From Bacillota bacterium (lineage in GTDB: Bacteria > Bacillota > Clostridia > Acetivibrionales > JAEXSP01): a stretch of 64,000 nucleotides of DNA. Below the pieces are notes generated by a model. That model worked only from the letters and a program-made list of their open reading frames with translations, did no database searches and was not told where the DNA came from. The position numbers were made by a program, and so were the translations under genes. Location of the stretch: the NCBI GenBank assembly GCA_023453795.1, contig JAEXSP010000007.1, positions 124,001 through 188,000 on the forward strand, written 5' to 3'. Shown one piece after another: positions 27,746-38,800 of the stretch (positions are counted from its first letter, which is position 1; each line of letters starts with the position of its first letter).

Positions 27746-30700
27746 ATGAGGTCAGTAAAGAATGTCCTGTATAAATTGATATCAGAGCAGAAAATTGCAC
27801 CTAAGGACGCCATGCTGATTTTTAAGGAAATTGAAAACAGCACAAAATACCTGGATGACGACATTGCGGTCATAGGTATGTCCGGCAGACTCCCAAAGGC
27901 CGGAAATCTGCAGGAATACTGGGAGAATCTCAGGAATGGCATCAACTGCATATCGCACATTCCGGAATCCAGAAGGGAGCATATTGAAACAATTCTGACG
28001 GAGGAAGAGAAAAATACAGTAACATATCGTCCGACCGGGTTCATGAAAAATGTAGACGAATTTGACGCCTCATTTTTCAGAATATCACCCAAGGAAGCAA
28101 AATTCATGGAGCCTGAACAGAGAATATTCATGGAGGTTGCCTGGGAAGCCATAGAGGATGCAGGTTATTCTGACATGATCTATGGAACAAAAACAGGCGT
28201 TTTTGTCGGACATGACCATGTTTCGGGATCCATATACGGCAGATACACCGGCGGTTTACTAAATGCAGACACGCTGTCCCTGACAGGCACATACCCGTCG
28301 ATACTTTCAAGCAGGATATCATACTTTCTGGACTTGAAGGGGCCAAGCATCGTCTATGATACTGCATGTTCATCAGGACTTGTAGCAATACATCAGGCAT
28401 GCCAGGCAATCAAAAACCTGGAATGCGACATGGTTATAGCAGGGGGAGTAAGCTTACAGCTCTGGCCTGCAAAATTCAATTCCTTTAAAATGGTTGAAAC
28501 AGATAATGAAATAGTGAGGACTTTTGACAAGGATTCGAGTGGAACGGTATGGGGGGAAGGGGTCTGCGTCTTTTTGCTGAAACCGCTTTCAAAGGCTTTG
28601 GAAGACAGGGACAACATCCACGCAGTCATTAAGGGAAGCGCCATAAACAACGATGGAATTTCCAGCGGTATTACCGCTCCGAATGCAAAAGCACAGGAGG
28701 ATGTCATAGTAAAGGCCTGGACAGAAGCAAAGCTGGAGGTTGAAACGCTTTCATATATTGAGGCCCACGGCACGGGAACGGTCATGGGAGATCCAATAGA
28801 AATTAAAGCCTTAAGGAATGCATTTTCACAGTTCACAGACAAAAGACAGTTCTGCGGCATCGGTTCCTTAAAGCCGAATATCGGTCATCTTGTCAGTGCT
28901 TCTGGTACTGCATCGCTCCTTAAGGTGATTCTTGCCATGAAGCACAGGGAAATACCGGCTACAATAAACTTCAATGAGCCGAATCCATATATCGATTTCT
29001 CCGAGTCACAGCTTTATATAAATGACAAACTGCGGAAATGGGAATATGAAGGTCACCCCAGGAGGTCTGCGGTGAACTGCTTTGGCTTCAGCGGAACAAA
29101 CTGCCATATGGTTCTGGAAGAAGCTCCACCAAAGGTAAAAAAGCAGACGGAAGAAAATCAGCAGCCTGATTTGCTTGTTTTGTCCGCACGCAGCCAGGGG
29201 ACTCTCAAAAACATAATTAAGCGGTACTGTGAATATCTGGACGGGAATCCCGGAGCAACCCTTGAGGATATCTGTTATACGGCTTCAGCGGGAAGACGTC
29301 ATTATGAACACAGAATTGCACTGGTTGCAGGCAGCATTGATGAGATGAAAGAAAAATTGAATGCTACTGGTGAATTAACACACCAGAACTTGGACTCAAA
29401 AGGAATAAGCTATGGAGTGCACAAATTAGTAAGCAGGCATACAAGTGAAAAGACTGAGAATGAGCTTACGCAGAATGAAAAGGTACAGCTTGACATGGAA
29501 GCTAACCGGAAGATCGGTGAGATGCTTTCAAACGGTGAAAAGCACGGACAGGTTTTGGAGCTGGTCAGTGCTTATTACACAAAGGGAGCAGACATCAACT
29601 GGCATGAGAAATTATACAAAGGGAGAAAGCCGGGAAAAACCAGTATACCAGTGTACCCGTTTGAAAAGACAAAATACTGGTATTTACCGGAGCCTTTTGA
29701 AAAAAACATAGATTCAGAAAACAGAGACTGCTATTTTGAGACTGCCTGGATAAATAAAGAGCTCCATGAAATAGAAACCGCATCAGAAAGTGCATATGTG
29801 CTTGTTTTTAACGATGATAGCGAGCTGGTGAGCGATTTAATAAAAGGACTTGAGGGAAAAGGCAAAGGTGTTGTAAAGGTAAGCCTTGGGACAGAATTTA
29901 AAAGGCTTGGCGGCAATAAATTTACTATTGGACTGTGTGAGAAAGACTATGCAAAACTACTGGCAGAGATAAAGAATTACAATATAACACAGATGCTTCA
30001 CCTGGGTACAACCGGAAATAAAGCCGAAGCCAGAGACTTAAGGACTCTTGAAGATCTTCAGGATAGGGGCATTTTCAGCCTCTTTTATCTGGTGAGGGGA
30101 CTTGCGGCAAATTCATACGATAACCACATTGATCTTATATTGATTTCGGACTATGCAAATCAGGTAGATATGAGCGAGGCCGTGATTAACCCGCATAATA
30201 CGGCGTTTTTTGGCTTGGCGAAGGTTGTGTCCCTGGAATTTGATAACTTGAGAACAAGGTGCATTGATATTGATGACAGTACTTCGAGTGAAACCATATT
30301 GAAGGAGTTGTCGGCAAAACACAGTGATAACCTGGTGGCATACAGAAACGGGAAAAGATACACGGACGAGCTGAGAAGATTCGATTTGGGGATGTCTGAG
30401 GAAAATACTCTTGAGATAAAGAAAAAAGGGGCTTACCTGATTACAGGCGGAACAGGCGGAATTGGACTTGAAATCGGCAAGCACCTAGCATCCGAAAACA
30501 GAGTTAATTTGTGCCTTGTAAACAGGACACCCATTCCAGGCAGGGAAAAGTGGGATGGAATTCTGGAAGACGGCTCAAATGAGAAGCTTTGCGGCAAGCT
30601 CAAGGCAATCAGGGCTATTGAAAAAAACGGTTCGAGGGTGCGGTGCTACAGTGCCGACGTATCAAAGGAAGATGAAATAAAGCCGGTAATAGAGGGTATC

Positions 30701-31693
30701 AGGGCGGAGTTCGGCAGAATTAACGGGGTATTCCACTGCGCCGGTACTGCCGGAGACGGTTTTATGGAAAGAAGGTTTATTACCAGAAAAAATGAAGAGA
30801 CCTTCAGAAGCGTAATTGCTCCAAAGATTAAGGGTACGTGGCTTCTGGACAGGCTTACGGAAAAGGATAAGCCCGATATTTTTGTCCTGGCTTCTTCCAT
30901 TATTACATTGATGGGTGCACAGGGTCAGTCTGACTATTGTACTGCAAACTCCTATCTGGATTCCTATTGTGCATACAGGAATAAGAAAGGCGGAAAGACA
31001 GTCACTATCAACTGGACCGGATGGAAGGAAGTCGGAATGGCTGCAGAACAAGGCCTTGGAAAAAGCAGCGGAATGTTTAAAACAATAACAAACAAGGATG
31101 CAATATACTCCCTGAAGGAATTATTGAATCGGGATGTGAAGAAGGCAATCATTGGAGAACTTGATTTTGAAGCTCTGTGCCATATTAAGGACAGTCTTAG
31201 GATCAACCTTTCTTATGAGATAAGGGACCTTATTGAAAGGGAAACTGCACTGCTGAGCAAGGGCAATGGTTTGGAAAGCAGAAAGAAAGTCAGTAAGATT
31301 TCAATAACAGGAAGGTCTGAAGGCCAACCTGGAGTGATCGAAGAAGCTGTGGGGAGGATTTGGGCTGAAGTTCTTGAGGTGGAGGAGATAAACGTTCAGG
31401 ATTCCTTTTATGACATGGGGGGAGACTCAATACTTGCCACCCAGCTGGTTAAGGAAATTGCCCTGGAATACCCCGGGATGGTAAGCATATCGGATATATT
31501 TGACAAACCGACAATAGAAGAGTTGGCAAGGCTTATCAGCAAAAAAAACGATGAGGCTGCAATGGAAGCAAAGACCTCGGAGGATTTTGACCGGAAACTG
31601 AAAGAAATGCTTGACGGATTAGAGCTTGGAAGTGAAACCGATGAGAGCGTTTTGGCCCTATTAAATGGCTTAAGGAGAGAGAATGATGAGTGA
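27746..31693 (+). CDS. Trans-AT polyketide synthase module 4: KS-KR-ACP
   Basis: Last polyketide extension. With a ketoreductase but no dehydratase it should leave a beta-hydroxyl. N-terminal docking helix (VLYKLISEQKIAPKDAMLIF), then KS (35-460) with DTACSS near 207, EAHGTGT and NIGH. A linker ending near PVYPFEKTKYWY passes directly into the KR structural half, with no HxxxGxxxxP motif. KR has GGTGGIG near 899, AGTAGDG, LASS and SDYCTANSY. ACP has GGDS near 1226 and is followed by a docking helix (KLKEMLDGLELGSE). ATG 27746 follows AGGGGGA by eight bases. The longer frame from 27689 would overlap the preceding gene and has no ribosome site. The 3' end overlaps the glycosyltransferase by 11 bases, implying translational coupling. 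Confidence 0.94.
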   Translation: MRSVKNVLYKLISEQKIAPKDAMLIFKEIENSTKYLDDDIAVIGMSGRLPKAGNLQEYWENLRNGINCISHIPESRREHIETILTEEEKNTVTYRPTGFMKNVDEFDASFFRISPKEAKFMEPEQRIFMEVAWEAIEDAGYSDMIYGTKTGVFVGHDHVSGSIYGRYTGGLLNADTLSLTGTYPSILSSRISYFLDLKGPSIVYDTACSSGLVAIHQACQAIKNLECDMVIAGGVSLQLWPAKFNSFKMVETDNEIVRTFDKDSSGTVWGEGVCVFLLKPLSKALEDRDNIHAVIKGSAINNDGISSGITAPNAKAQEDVIVKAWTEAKLEVETLSYIEAHGTGTVMGDPIEIKALRNAFSQFTDKRQFCGIGSLKPNIGHLVSASGTASLLKVILAMKHREIPATINFNEPNPYIDFSESQLYINDKLRKWEYEGHPRRSAVNCFGFSGTNCHMVLEEAPPKVKKQTEENQQPDLLVLSARSQGTLKNIIKRYCEYLDGNPGATLEDICYTASAGRRHYEHRIALVAGSIDEMKEKLNATGELTHQNLDSKGISYGVHKLVSRHTSEKTENELTQNEKVQLDMEANRKIGEMLSNGEKHGQVLELVSAYYTKGADINWHEKLYKGRKPGKTSIPVYPFEKTKYWYLPEPFEKNIDSENRDCYFETAWINKELHEIETASESAYVLVFNDDSELVSDLIKGLEGKGKGVVKVSLGTEFKRLGGNKFTIGLCEKDYAKLLAEIKNYNITQMLHLGTTGNKAEARDLRTLEDLQDRGIFSLFYLVRGLAANSYDNHIDLILISDYANQVDMSEAVINPHNTAFFGLAKVVSLEFDNLRTRCIDIDDSTSSETILKELSAKHSDNLVAYRNGKRYTDELRRFDLGMSEENTLEIKKKGAYLITGGTGGIGLEIGKHLASENRVNLCLVNRTPIPGREKWDGILEDGSNEKLCGKLKAIRAIEKNGSRVRCYSADVSKEDEIKPVIEGIRAEFGRINGVFHCAGTAGDGFMERRFITRKNEETFRSVIAPKIKGTWLLDRLTEKDKPDIFVLASSIITLMGAQGQSDYCTANSYLDSYCAYRNKKGGKTVTINWTGWKEVGMAAEQGLGKSSGMFKTITNKDAIYSLKELLNRDVKKAIIGELDFEALCHIKDSLRINLSYEIRDLIERETALLSKGNGLESRKKVSKISITGRSEGQPGVIEEAVGRIWAEVLEVEEINVQDSFYDMGGDSILATQLVKEIALEYPGMVSISDIFDKPTIEELARLISKKNDEAAMEAKTSEDFDRKLKEMLDGLELGSETDESVLALLNGLRRENDE

Positions 31694-32840
31694 TAAAACA
31701 GTACCAGAAAAACGGATAAGTATTGTTATACCTACTTACCAGAGCAAAAAACAGTTGGGAAACACACTCAGGGCCTTAAACCGGCAAAAGGGTGTAGCTG
31801 ACGAGGATTTTGAAGTCATCGTTGTAGATGACGGTTCTTCAGATGGAACCTGTGAGTATGTAAAAGCAATAGAGAAAAACTATGATTTCCACTATATCTA
31901 TCTGGAAAGAACCCAGGGGTCGTCAAGATCAAAAACCAGAAACACGGGCATCATGGCTGCCAAGGGTGAAATTATTGTTTTTCTCGATTCCGACATACTC
32001 GTCAAGGAAGACTACGTAAGTCAGGTGCTTGGGTATTTTGCAATTGATAAGGATATCCTTCTGGTTGGACACAGGATAATGCTGACAGAGGAGGTTACAC
32101 CGGAGGATCTTTCTGAGGACAACCTGTATTCAGGTGAAAAGTTCAGAATTAAAAGCTTTGATAATTTTGAAGTAAGGCATGCATTGTTTCTAGACGCCTC
32201 CTATAACTCAAGGCGCAACAAGTATCCCTGGATACACGTTTACAGCTGCAATATGGCTGTCGGAAGGGAGCTGCTTGACCGTGCGGGTTATTTTGACGAA
32301 GCCTTTAAGGGTTGGGGACTTGAGGATCTTGAGCTTGGCTACAGACTGTACAAATGCGGCGCCAAAGTGATCACCGGTGTAAAAATTGAAGTTTATCACC
32401 AGCCTCATACAACAATTATCAATAATGACAGTAAGGCACAGGAGGAGAGAGAAAAAGAAGTTGAAGCCAATACATTGTACTTTATAGAAAAGCATCCTGA
32501 AGCGTTTGATTACCCAACTCCTGTGGTTCTGGACTATTTCAAGGGAAAATCAAATGAAATAAGGCTTGATATTGAATATGGAGTGAAAACGGAGATTGAA
32601 ATAAATTTCAGGGACAGATCCGAGCTTGATTCTGTGAAAGCCGGGATTCTTAAAAGCACTGACAGGGAAAATTGTGCCGTGGTGGTTTATGATTATGTTG
32701 AAGATACTGATCTGGATATATGGATACAGCTGCTGGAGGGAGTTAAGACAATCCCCAGGTATTATCCCGAGTTGAGGGGCAAAATCATAAGAAATATCGG
32801 AGATGCTGACCCCAGGGTGGAAATATATAAGATTGATTAA
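31683..32840 (+). CDS. Glycosyltransferase family 2, cluster copy 1
   Basis: Predicted to transfer a sugar from a nucleotide donor, probably to the cluster product or an intermediate. The GT-A fold signatures are clear: SIVIPTYQS at the N terminus, VVDDGSSDGT, the metal-binding DSD in VFLDSDI (near residue 100) and the acidic GWGLEDLELGYRL (near 215). There is no signal peptide or membrane helix, so it is cytosolic. The last 110 residues (from about 275) form an additional domain shared with the second copy at 42528 and not part of the GT-A core. The two proteins have almost the same length (385 and 383 aa). The start overlaps the end of PKS module 4; AAGGAG at 31672-31677 serves either ATG 31683 or 31686. 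Donor and acceptor are unknown. Confidence 0.9.
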   Translation: MMSDKTVPEKRISIVIPTYQSKKQLGNTLRALNRQKGVADEDFEVIVVDDGSSDGTCEYVKAIEKNYDFHYIYLERTQGSSRSKTRNTGIMAAKGEIIVFLDSDILVKEDYVSQVLGYFAIDKDILLVGHRIMLTEEVTPEDLSEDNLYSGEKFRIKSFDNFEVRHALFLDASYNSRRNKYPWIHVYSCNMAVGRELLDRAGYFDEAFKGWGLEDLELGYRLYKCGAKVITGVKIEVYHQPHTTIINNDSKAQEEREKEVEANTLYFIEKHPEAFDYPTPVVLDYFKGKSNEIRLDIEYGVKTEIEINFRDRSELDSVKAGILKSTDRENCAVVVYDYVEDTDLDIWIQLLEGVKTIPRYYPELRGKIIRNIGDADPRVEIYKID

Positions 32841-32856
32841 GGGATGGTATGCAAAT

Positions 32857-35800
32857 ATGAACAGGATAGAAGAACTTAACAAGTATATCATTGACCAGGT
32901 CAAGTCAGGCAGTATGACTAAGAATTCGGCCTTCATCTTTTTAAAGGAGCTGAACCGGAATAATAAGGCTTCTGGTCTTAATGCCATTCTGGGCGAAATA
33001 ACAGGAGGATCGGACATTTCTGCCATACTTAAGGAGATATCTCTGGAAGAGCTGTTTCAGAATATTGATCAAAGGATCAATATTGCTCCAAACGGTGTAC
33101 ATCCACATTCTCCTATTGAAGCCGTAAAGGAAGCTGAGTTTTATCCCCTGTCCTCCGCCCAGAAAAGATTGTATGTAATAACCCAAATCTCTGATGTCGG
33201 TTTAAGCTACAACCTGACTCAGGTAATTTCCATTCCCGAAGGATCGGAATATAAAAGGGAGAGACTTGAAGAAGCCTTGACAAAACTTGTACAAAGGCAT
33301 GAAGCTCTGAGAACATCCATCAAAATTGTTGATGGAGAGCCTGTGCAGGTAGTACATAAGGAAACAGGGTTAACACTGAAGTATTATGAAATTGAAGAAA
33401 CTGAAATTTTAAGCACCGTTAAAAACTTCATATCCCCCTTTGACCTCAGCAAAGCGCCCCTTGTCAGAATAGGACTTGTTCAGGTGAAAAATGGAAGACA
33501 GATTTTAATAGTAGATACTCATCATATCATATCTGATGGTTTTTCCATAGACCTCTTCTATAAAGAACTTGAAGTATTGTCGGCAGGCGGTCAGCTGCCT
33601 GAACTTAAAATTCAGTACAAGGACTATGCAGCATGGCAAAACAGGCTTTTTAATTCCGAGCTTTTTGTAAAACAGGAAAATTACTGGCTGAAGGTATTCA
33701 AGGATGAGGTTCCTGTACTCAATTTGCTATATGATTATAAAAGACCTCCGGTTCAGAGCTTCAGTGGAGGTCATGTGAAGATAAATGCCGGTGGGGAGCT
33801 GACCGGAAAAATCAAGAGTATTTCAACAGAAAACAAGGCTACAGTCTTTATGACATTGTTTGCCGCATACAACATACTGCTTAACAAATACACCGGTCAG
33901 GAAGACATTGTTGTGGGTTCTCCCATATCTGGACGCCACCATCAGGGGACTGAGGACATACTCGGTTTGTTTGTTAATACACTTTCCATGAGGAATTACC
34001 CAAAAGCTGAAATGACATTCAATGAGTTTTTGGAGTGCGTTAAGGAAAACGCTCTGAATGCATATCAAAATCAGGACTACCCTCTTGAGGCCCTTGTAAA
34101 CAAAATCAATTTGCCGAGGGACCTTGGCAGGAATCCCTTGTTTGACACGGTTTTTGTATTGCAGAACAGTATGGAAACAAAGGGGTCAAGCCTGATAGAA
34201 TTTGAGAACAATTCCGCAAAATTTGATATATATGTTGATGCGAGGGAAGTTGACGGGGAGCTGGTGTTTGAATTCGAATACTGTTCCGATCTTTTTAAGG
34301 CTGAGACGATACAGAGGTTTGCAGGGCACTATATAAAAATATTAGAGGAGATTACAGCAAAACCCTCTATAAGACTTGCAGAGATAGACATGCTGTCAGG
34401 GGAGGAAAAGAGACGGATACTCATGGAATTTAACAACACAAGGGTTGAGTATCCGAGGGAAAAAACCATTCACCAGCTTTTTGAGGAACAGGTGGCAAGG
34501 ACTCCGGAAAGTATTGCGGTTTCCTGTGGAAACACGCAGCTTACCTACAGCGAATTGAACAGCAAGGCAAATCAGCTTGCAAGAAAGCTCATCGAAAACG
34601 GAGTTACAAGGGAAAGCATTGTCGGGATTATGACAAAGCGCTCCGTGGAGATGATCATCGGCATACTGGGTGTATTAAAGGCTGGAGGCGCCTATCTCCC
34701 GCTGGATCCTGAATATCCCGGCGAAAGAATATCCTATATGCTGGAGGATAGCGTGTCAGGACTTCTGCTGACACAGAGGACCATGGACAATGAAGGGCTG
34801 GAAGTTGAGAAGGGCAGTCAAATCAGAAAAGTGTACCTGGATGATGAGGAGATTTATTCGGGAGACTGCTCAAATCCCAGGATAAGCGGTTCTTCGAAAG
34901 ACCTGGCGTATGTGATTTATACCTCGGGTTCTACAGGAAAACCTAAAGGGGTTATGCTGGAGCACAGGGCTGTGAGCAACTTCATCAAGGGCATTACCGG
35001 CAGGATAGAATTTACTCCGGGCAAGAGTATCTTGTGTGTGACGACAATCTGCTTCGACATATTTGTTCTGGAAACCTTACTGCCGCTCACAAGAGGGTTA
35101 AAGGTGGTAATAGCTGATGAAGAACAGCAGAGAGACACACAGGCACTGAGTGAGGTTATACTTGCTAATAAAATCGATATGCTTCAGATGACACCGTCAA
35201 GGGCTCAGTTATTTATGAGGGACAGCCGCAGTACGCCCTGCCTTGAGAATATAAAAGAAATCATGATAGGGGGGGAAGCTTTCCCCAAGGCTCTGCTTTG
35301 TGATTTGAAAAAAGTAACACGGGCCAGAATATACAACATGTATGGACCGACAGAGACAACTGTGTGGTCCACTGTGAGTGACCTGACAGGCTCAGATTCT
35401 ATTGATATTGGAAAACCGATTGCAAATACTGGCATCTATATTCTGGATCAGAACAAGCGCCTTCAGGCTGTGGGGGTACCGGGGGAATTGTACATAGGCG
35501 GCGACGGCCTTGCAAGAGGGTATCTTAACAGGCCTGAGCTCACTTCTGAAAAATTCATACCGAATCCATACATGGATAGTCAATTGCTTTATAATACGGG
35601 AGATGCAGCAAGATGGCTGCCTGACGGCAGCATTGAATGTCTGGGAAGAGTGGACCACCAGGTGAAGATAAGGGGATTCAGGATCGAACTGGGTGAGATA
35701 GAAAATCAAATGTTAAAGCTCGGGGCTATAAAGGAAGCTGTTGCAGCTGCAAAGACTGATACTGAAGGAGGCAAATTCCTGTGTGCATACTTCACAAGTG

Positions 35801-38800
35801 AACAGGAAGTAAATGTAACGGATTTAAGGAAACACCTTTCAAAAGGACTCCCCGATTACATGATACCTTCTTACTTCATAAGGCTTGATAAAATTCCTGT
35901 CACTCCCAACGGTAAAATTGACCGCAAGGCACTTCCGGATACGGTAGAGGATATTGATACCGGGGTAGATTACGTGGCTCCGCGCAGCAGGACTGAGACG
36001 GATTTGACTGCCATATGGCAGGACGTGCTTTGCGTGAGAAGGGTTGGAATCCATGATGATTTCTTCATGCTGGGCGGGGATTCCATGAAGTCGCTGAAAG
36101 TACTGTCAAGGGCAACTGCTCAGGACATAAAAATTACGCTCAACGATATATTCAAACACAGGACTATCGCTAAAATAGCAGGAGCTATTTCTGATACAGA
36201 CCAGAATTCCTTCTGCGAGAAAACGGCTTCATGCACATACATGCCTATTGAAAAGGTGAAGGAGGCAAAGTATTATCCGCTGTCTGCCGCACAAAAGAGA
36301 TTGTTTGTCTTAAGCCGGATATCCGATATCGGAACCAACTATAACCTGACGCAGGTGATGTACATTGGAGCGAGGTATTCGAGGGAGCAGCTTGAAGAGG
36401 CTTTGAACAAGCTGATTAAAAGGCATGAATCCTTGAGGACTTCCATCGTCATTGTCAATGGAGAACCCGTGCAGGTAATAAATAAAGAAGCAAAAATAAA
36501 GCTTGAGTATTATGAGACTGAAGATGAAGAAATACAGGAAATTGCAAGGAGCTTTGTGCGTCTTTTTGACCTGGAAAGGGCTCCGCTTTATAGAGCAGCA
36601 CTGGTACAGCCGGGAAGCGGCAGGCAGATACTGATGGTGGATATCCATCACATAATTTCGGACGGCTTTTCAATCAATCTTTTCTATGAAGAATTACAGG
36701 GGATATTGGACGGTAACTCCCTGCCAGAACTGAAAATGCAGTATAAGGATTATTCAGCCTGGCAAAGCAGACTGTTTGAAACAGAGATATTTGACAAACA
36801 AGAAAGCTATTGGCTTGATGTATTTAAGGGGGAAATTCCTGTACTTAATCTCACTACCGATTACTTGAGGCCTCAAATCCAAAGTTTTGAAGGAAGCCGC
36901 GTAAAAATCAATGCAGGAGAGGCATTGACAGAAAAGGTCAAGATCATTTCGGCAGAAAATCAGGCTACAGTTTTTATGACATTGTTTGCGGCATACAATA
37001 TACTGCTGCATAAATACACCGGTCAGGAAGATATAGTGGTTGGTTCTCCCATAGCCGGACGCCATCATGAAGGGACAGAGAGCATTATCGGGATGTTCGT
37101 AAACACACTTGCCATGAGGAGCCGGCCGCAAGGCGGTATGGCATTTGATGAGTTTTTACAGGCTGTAAGGAAAAATGCACTGGAAGCTTATCAGAATCAG
37201 GACTATCCGCTTGAAGCACTTATAAACAAGCTCAGCCTGCCAAGAGACCTGGGCAGAAACCCATTGTTTGATACTGTCTTCGTGATGCAGAACAGAATAA
37301 ATACAAACGGAGCAAGCTTAATTGAAATCGAGAATAATTCATCAAAATTTGACATTCAGGTGGATGCAAGGGAAGTTGACGGCGAGCTTCTGTTTGAATT
37401 CGAATATTGTACAGCACTTTTCAAGCATGAGACGATCAAGAGATTTGCCAAGCACTTTATAAAAATTATAGAGGAAATTTCAGCAAATCCATCTATAAGG
37501 CTTGATGAGCTTGACCTGCTCTCCGCAGAGGAAAAGAGGCAGATACTCACGGAATTCAACAACACCGGCGTTGAATATCCAAAGGAAAAAACCATTCACC
37601 TGCAGTTTGAAGAACAGGTGGAAAGGACTCCTTCCAATACTGCTGTTATATTTAATGGGAAAGAACTGACATACAGGCAGCTCAATGAGCGCTGCAATAA
37701 GCTTGCAAGTCTTCTCAGAAAAAAGGGAGTTGGAAGGAACAGTATTGTTTGTATCCTTTCTGAACGCTCATTTGAAATGATTTTTGGCATAATGGCTGTA
37801 CTGAAGGCTGGAGGCGCTTATCTGCCAATCAGTCCGGAGTATCCTGCCGAAAGGATAAAATACATTTTAGAAGACAGCGAAGCAGATGTTTTGCTGGTGC
37901 AAGGCAAAGCCGTAAGGAGACCGGCGGCTGTAGATATTGAAAAGCACCCGGAAGTAATTGATTTGTGTGATGAAAAGAATTATCAAGGGGATGGAGCCAA
38001 CCCTGTTCATATAAATAATTCAAGGGATCCGGCTTATGTCATTTATACTTCTGGGTCTACGGGGAAGCCGAAAGGGGTTATGATCGAGCACTATTCCGTG
38101 ATTAACAGGCTCCATTGGATGCAGAAGAAGTACCCTGTCTGCAGTGGTGACGTAATTTTGCAGAAGACACCGTATACTTTTGATGTATCAGTATGGGAGC
38201 TTTTCTGGTGGTCTTTCCAGGGGGCTGCAGTGTACATGCTGGCTCCGGGTGGGGAGAAGGACCCCGCTGCGATAGCGGATGCAGTGAGGAGGAATAGTGT
38301 TACCACAATGCATTTTGTGCCCTCAATGCTAAATGCTTTTCTGGAATATATGGAACTACAGAAAGACGTCATTGGGCTTAAATCACTAAGACGGGTATTT
38401 GCAAGCGGTGAAGCACTTACACTGAAGCAGGTAGAGAGGTTTAACAGGCTGATTAATGCCGCGCTTGGTACAACGCTTCATAATTTATATGGTCCGACAG
38501 AGGCAACTGTTGATGTTTCATATTTTGACTGCTCGACCTGCGGTGAATTGGACACAGTTCCAATTGGAAAGCCTATTGACAATACCAGCTTATACATACT
38601 TGACAGGAATAACAGACTGCAGCCGGTTGGTGTTCCAGGGGAACTGCATATAGCAGGTGATGGTCTTGCCAGAGGATATATAAACAGGCCTGAGCTGACA
38701 GAGGCGAAGTTTGTCCCTGACCCTTTCAAAAAAGGAGAAAGGATGTATAAAACGGGAGACCTGGCAAGATGGCTTCCGGATGGAAACATTGAATATCTGG

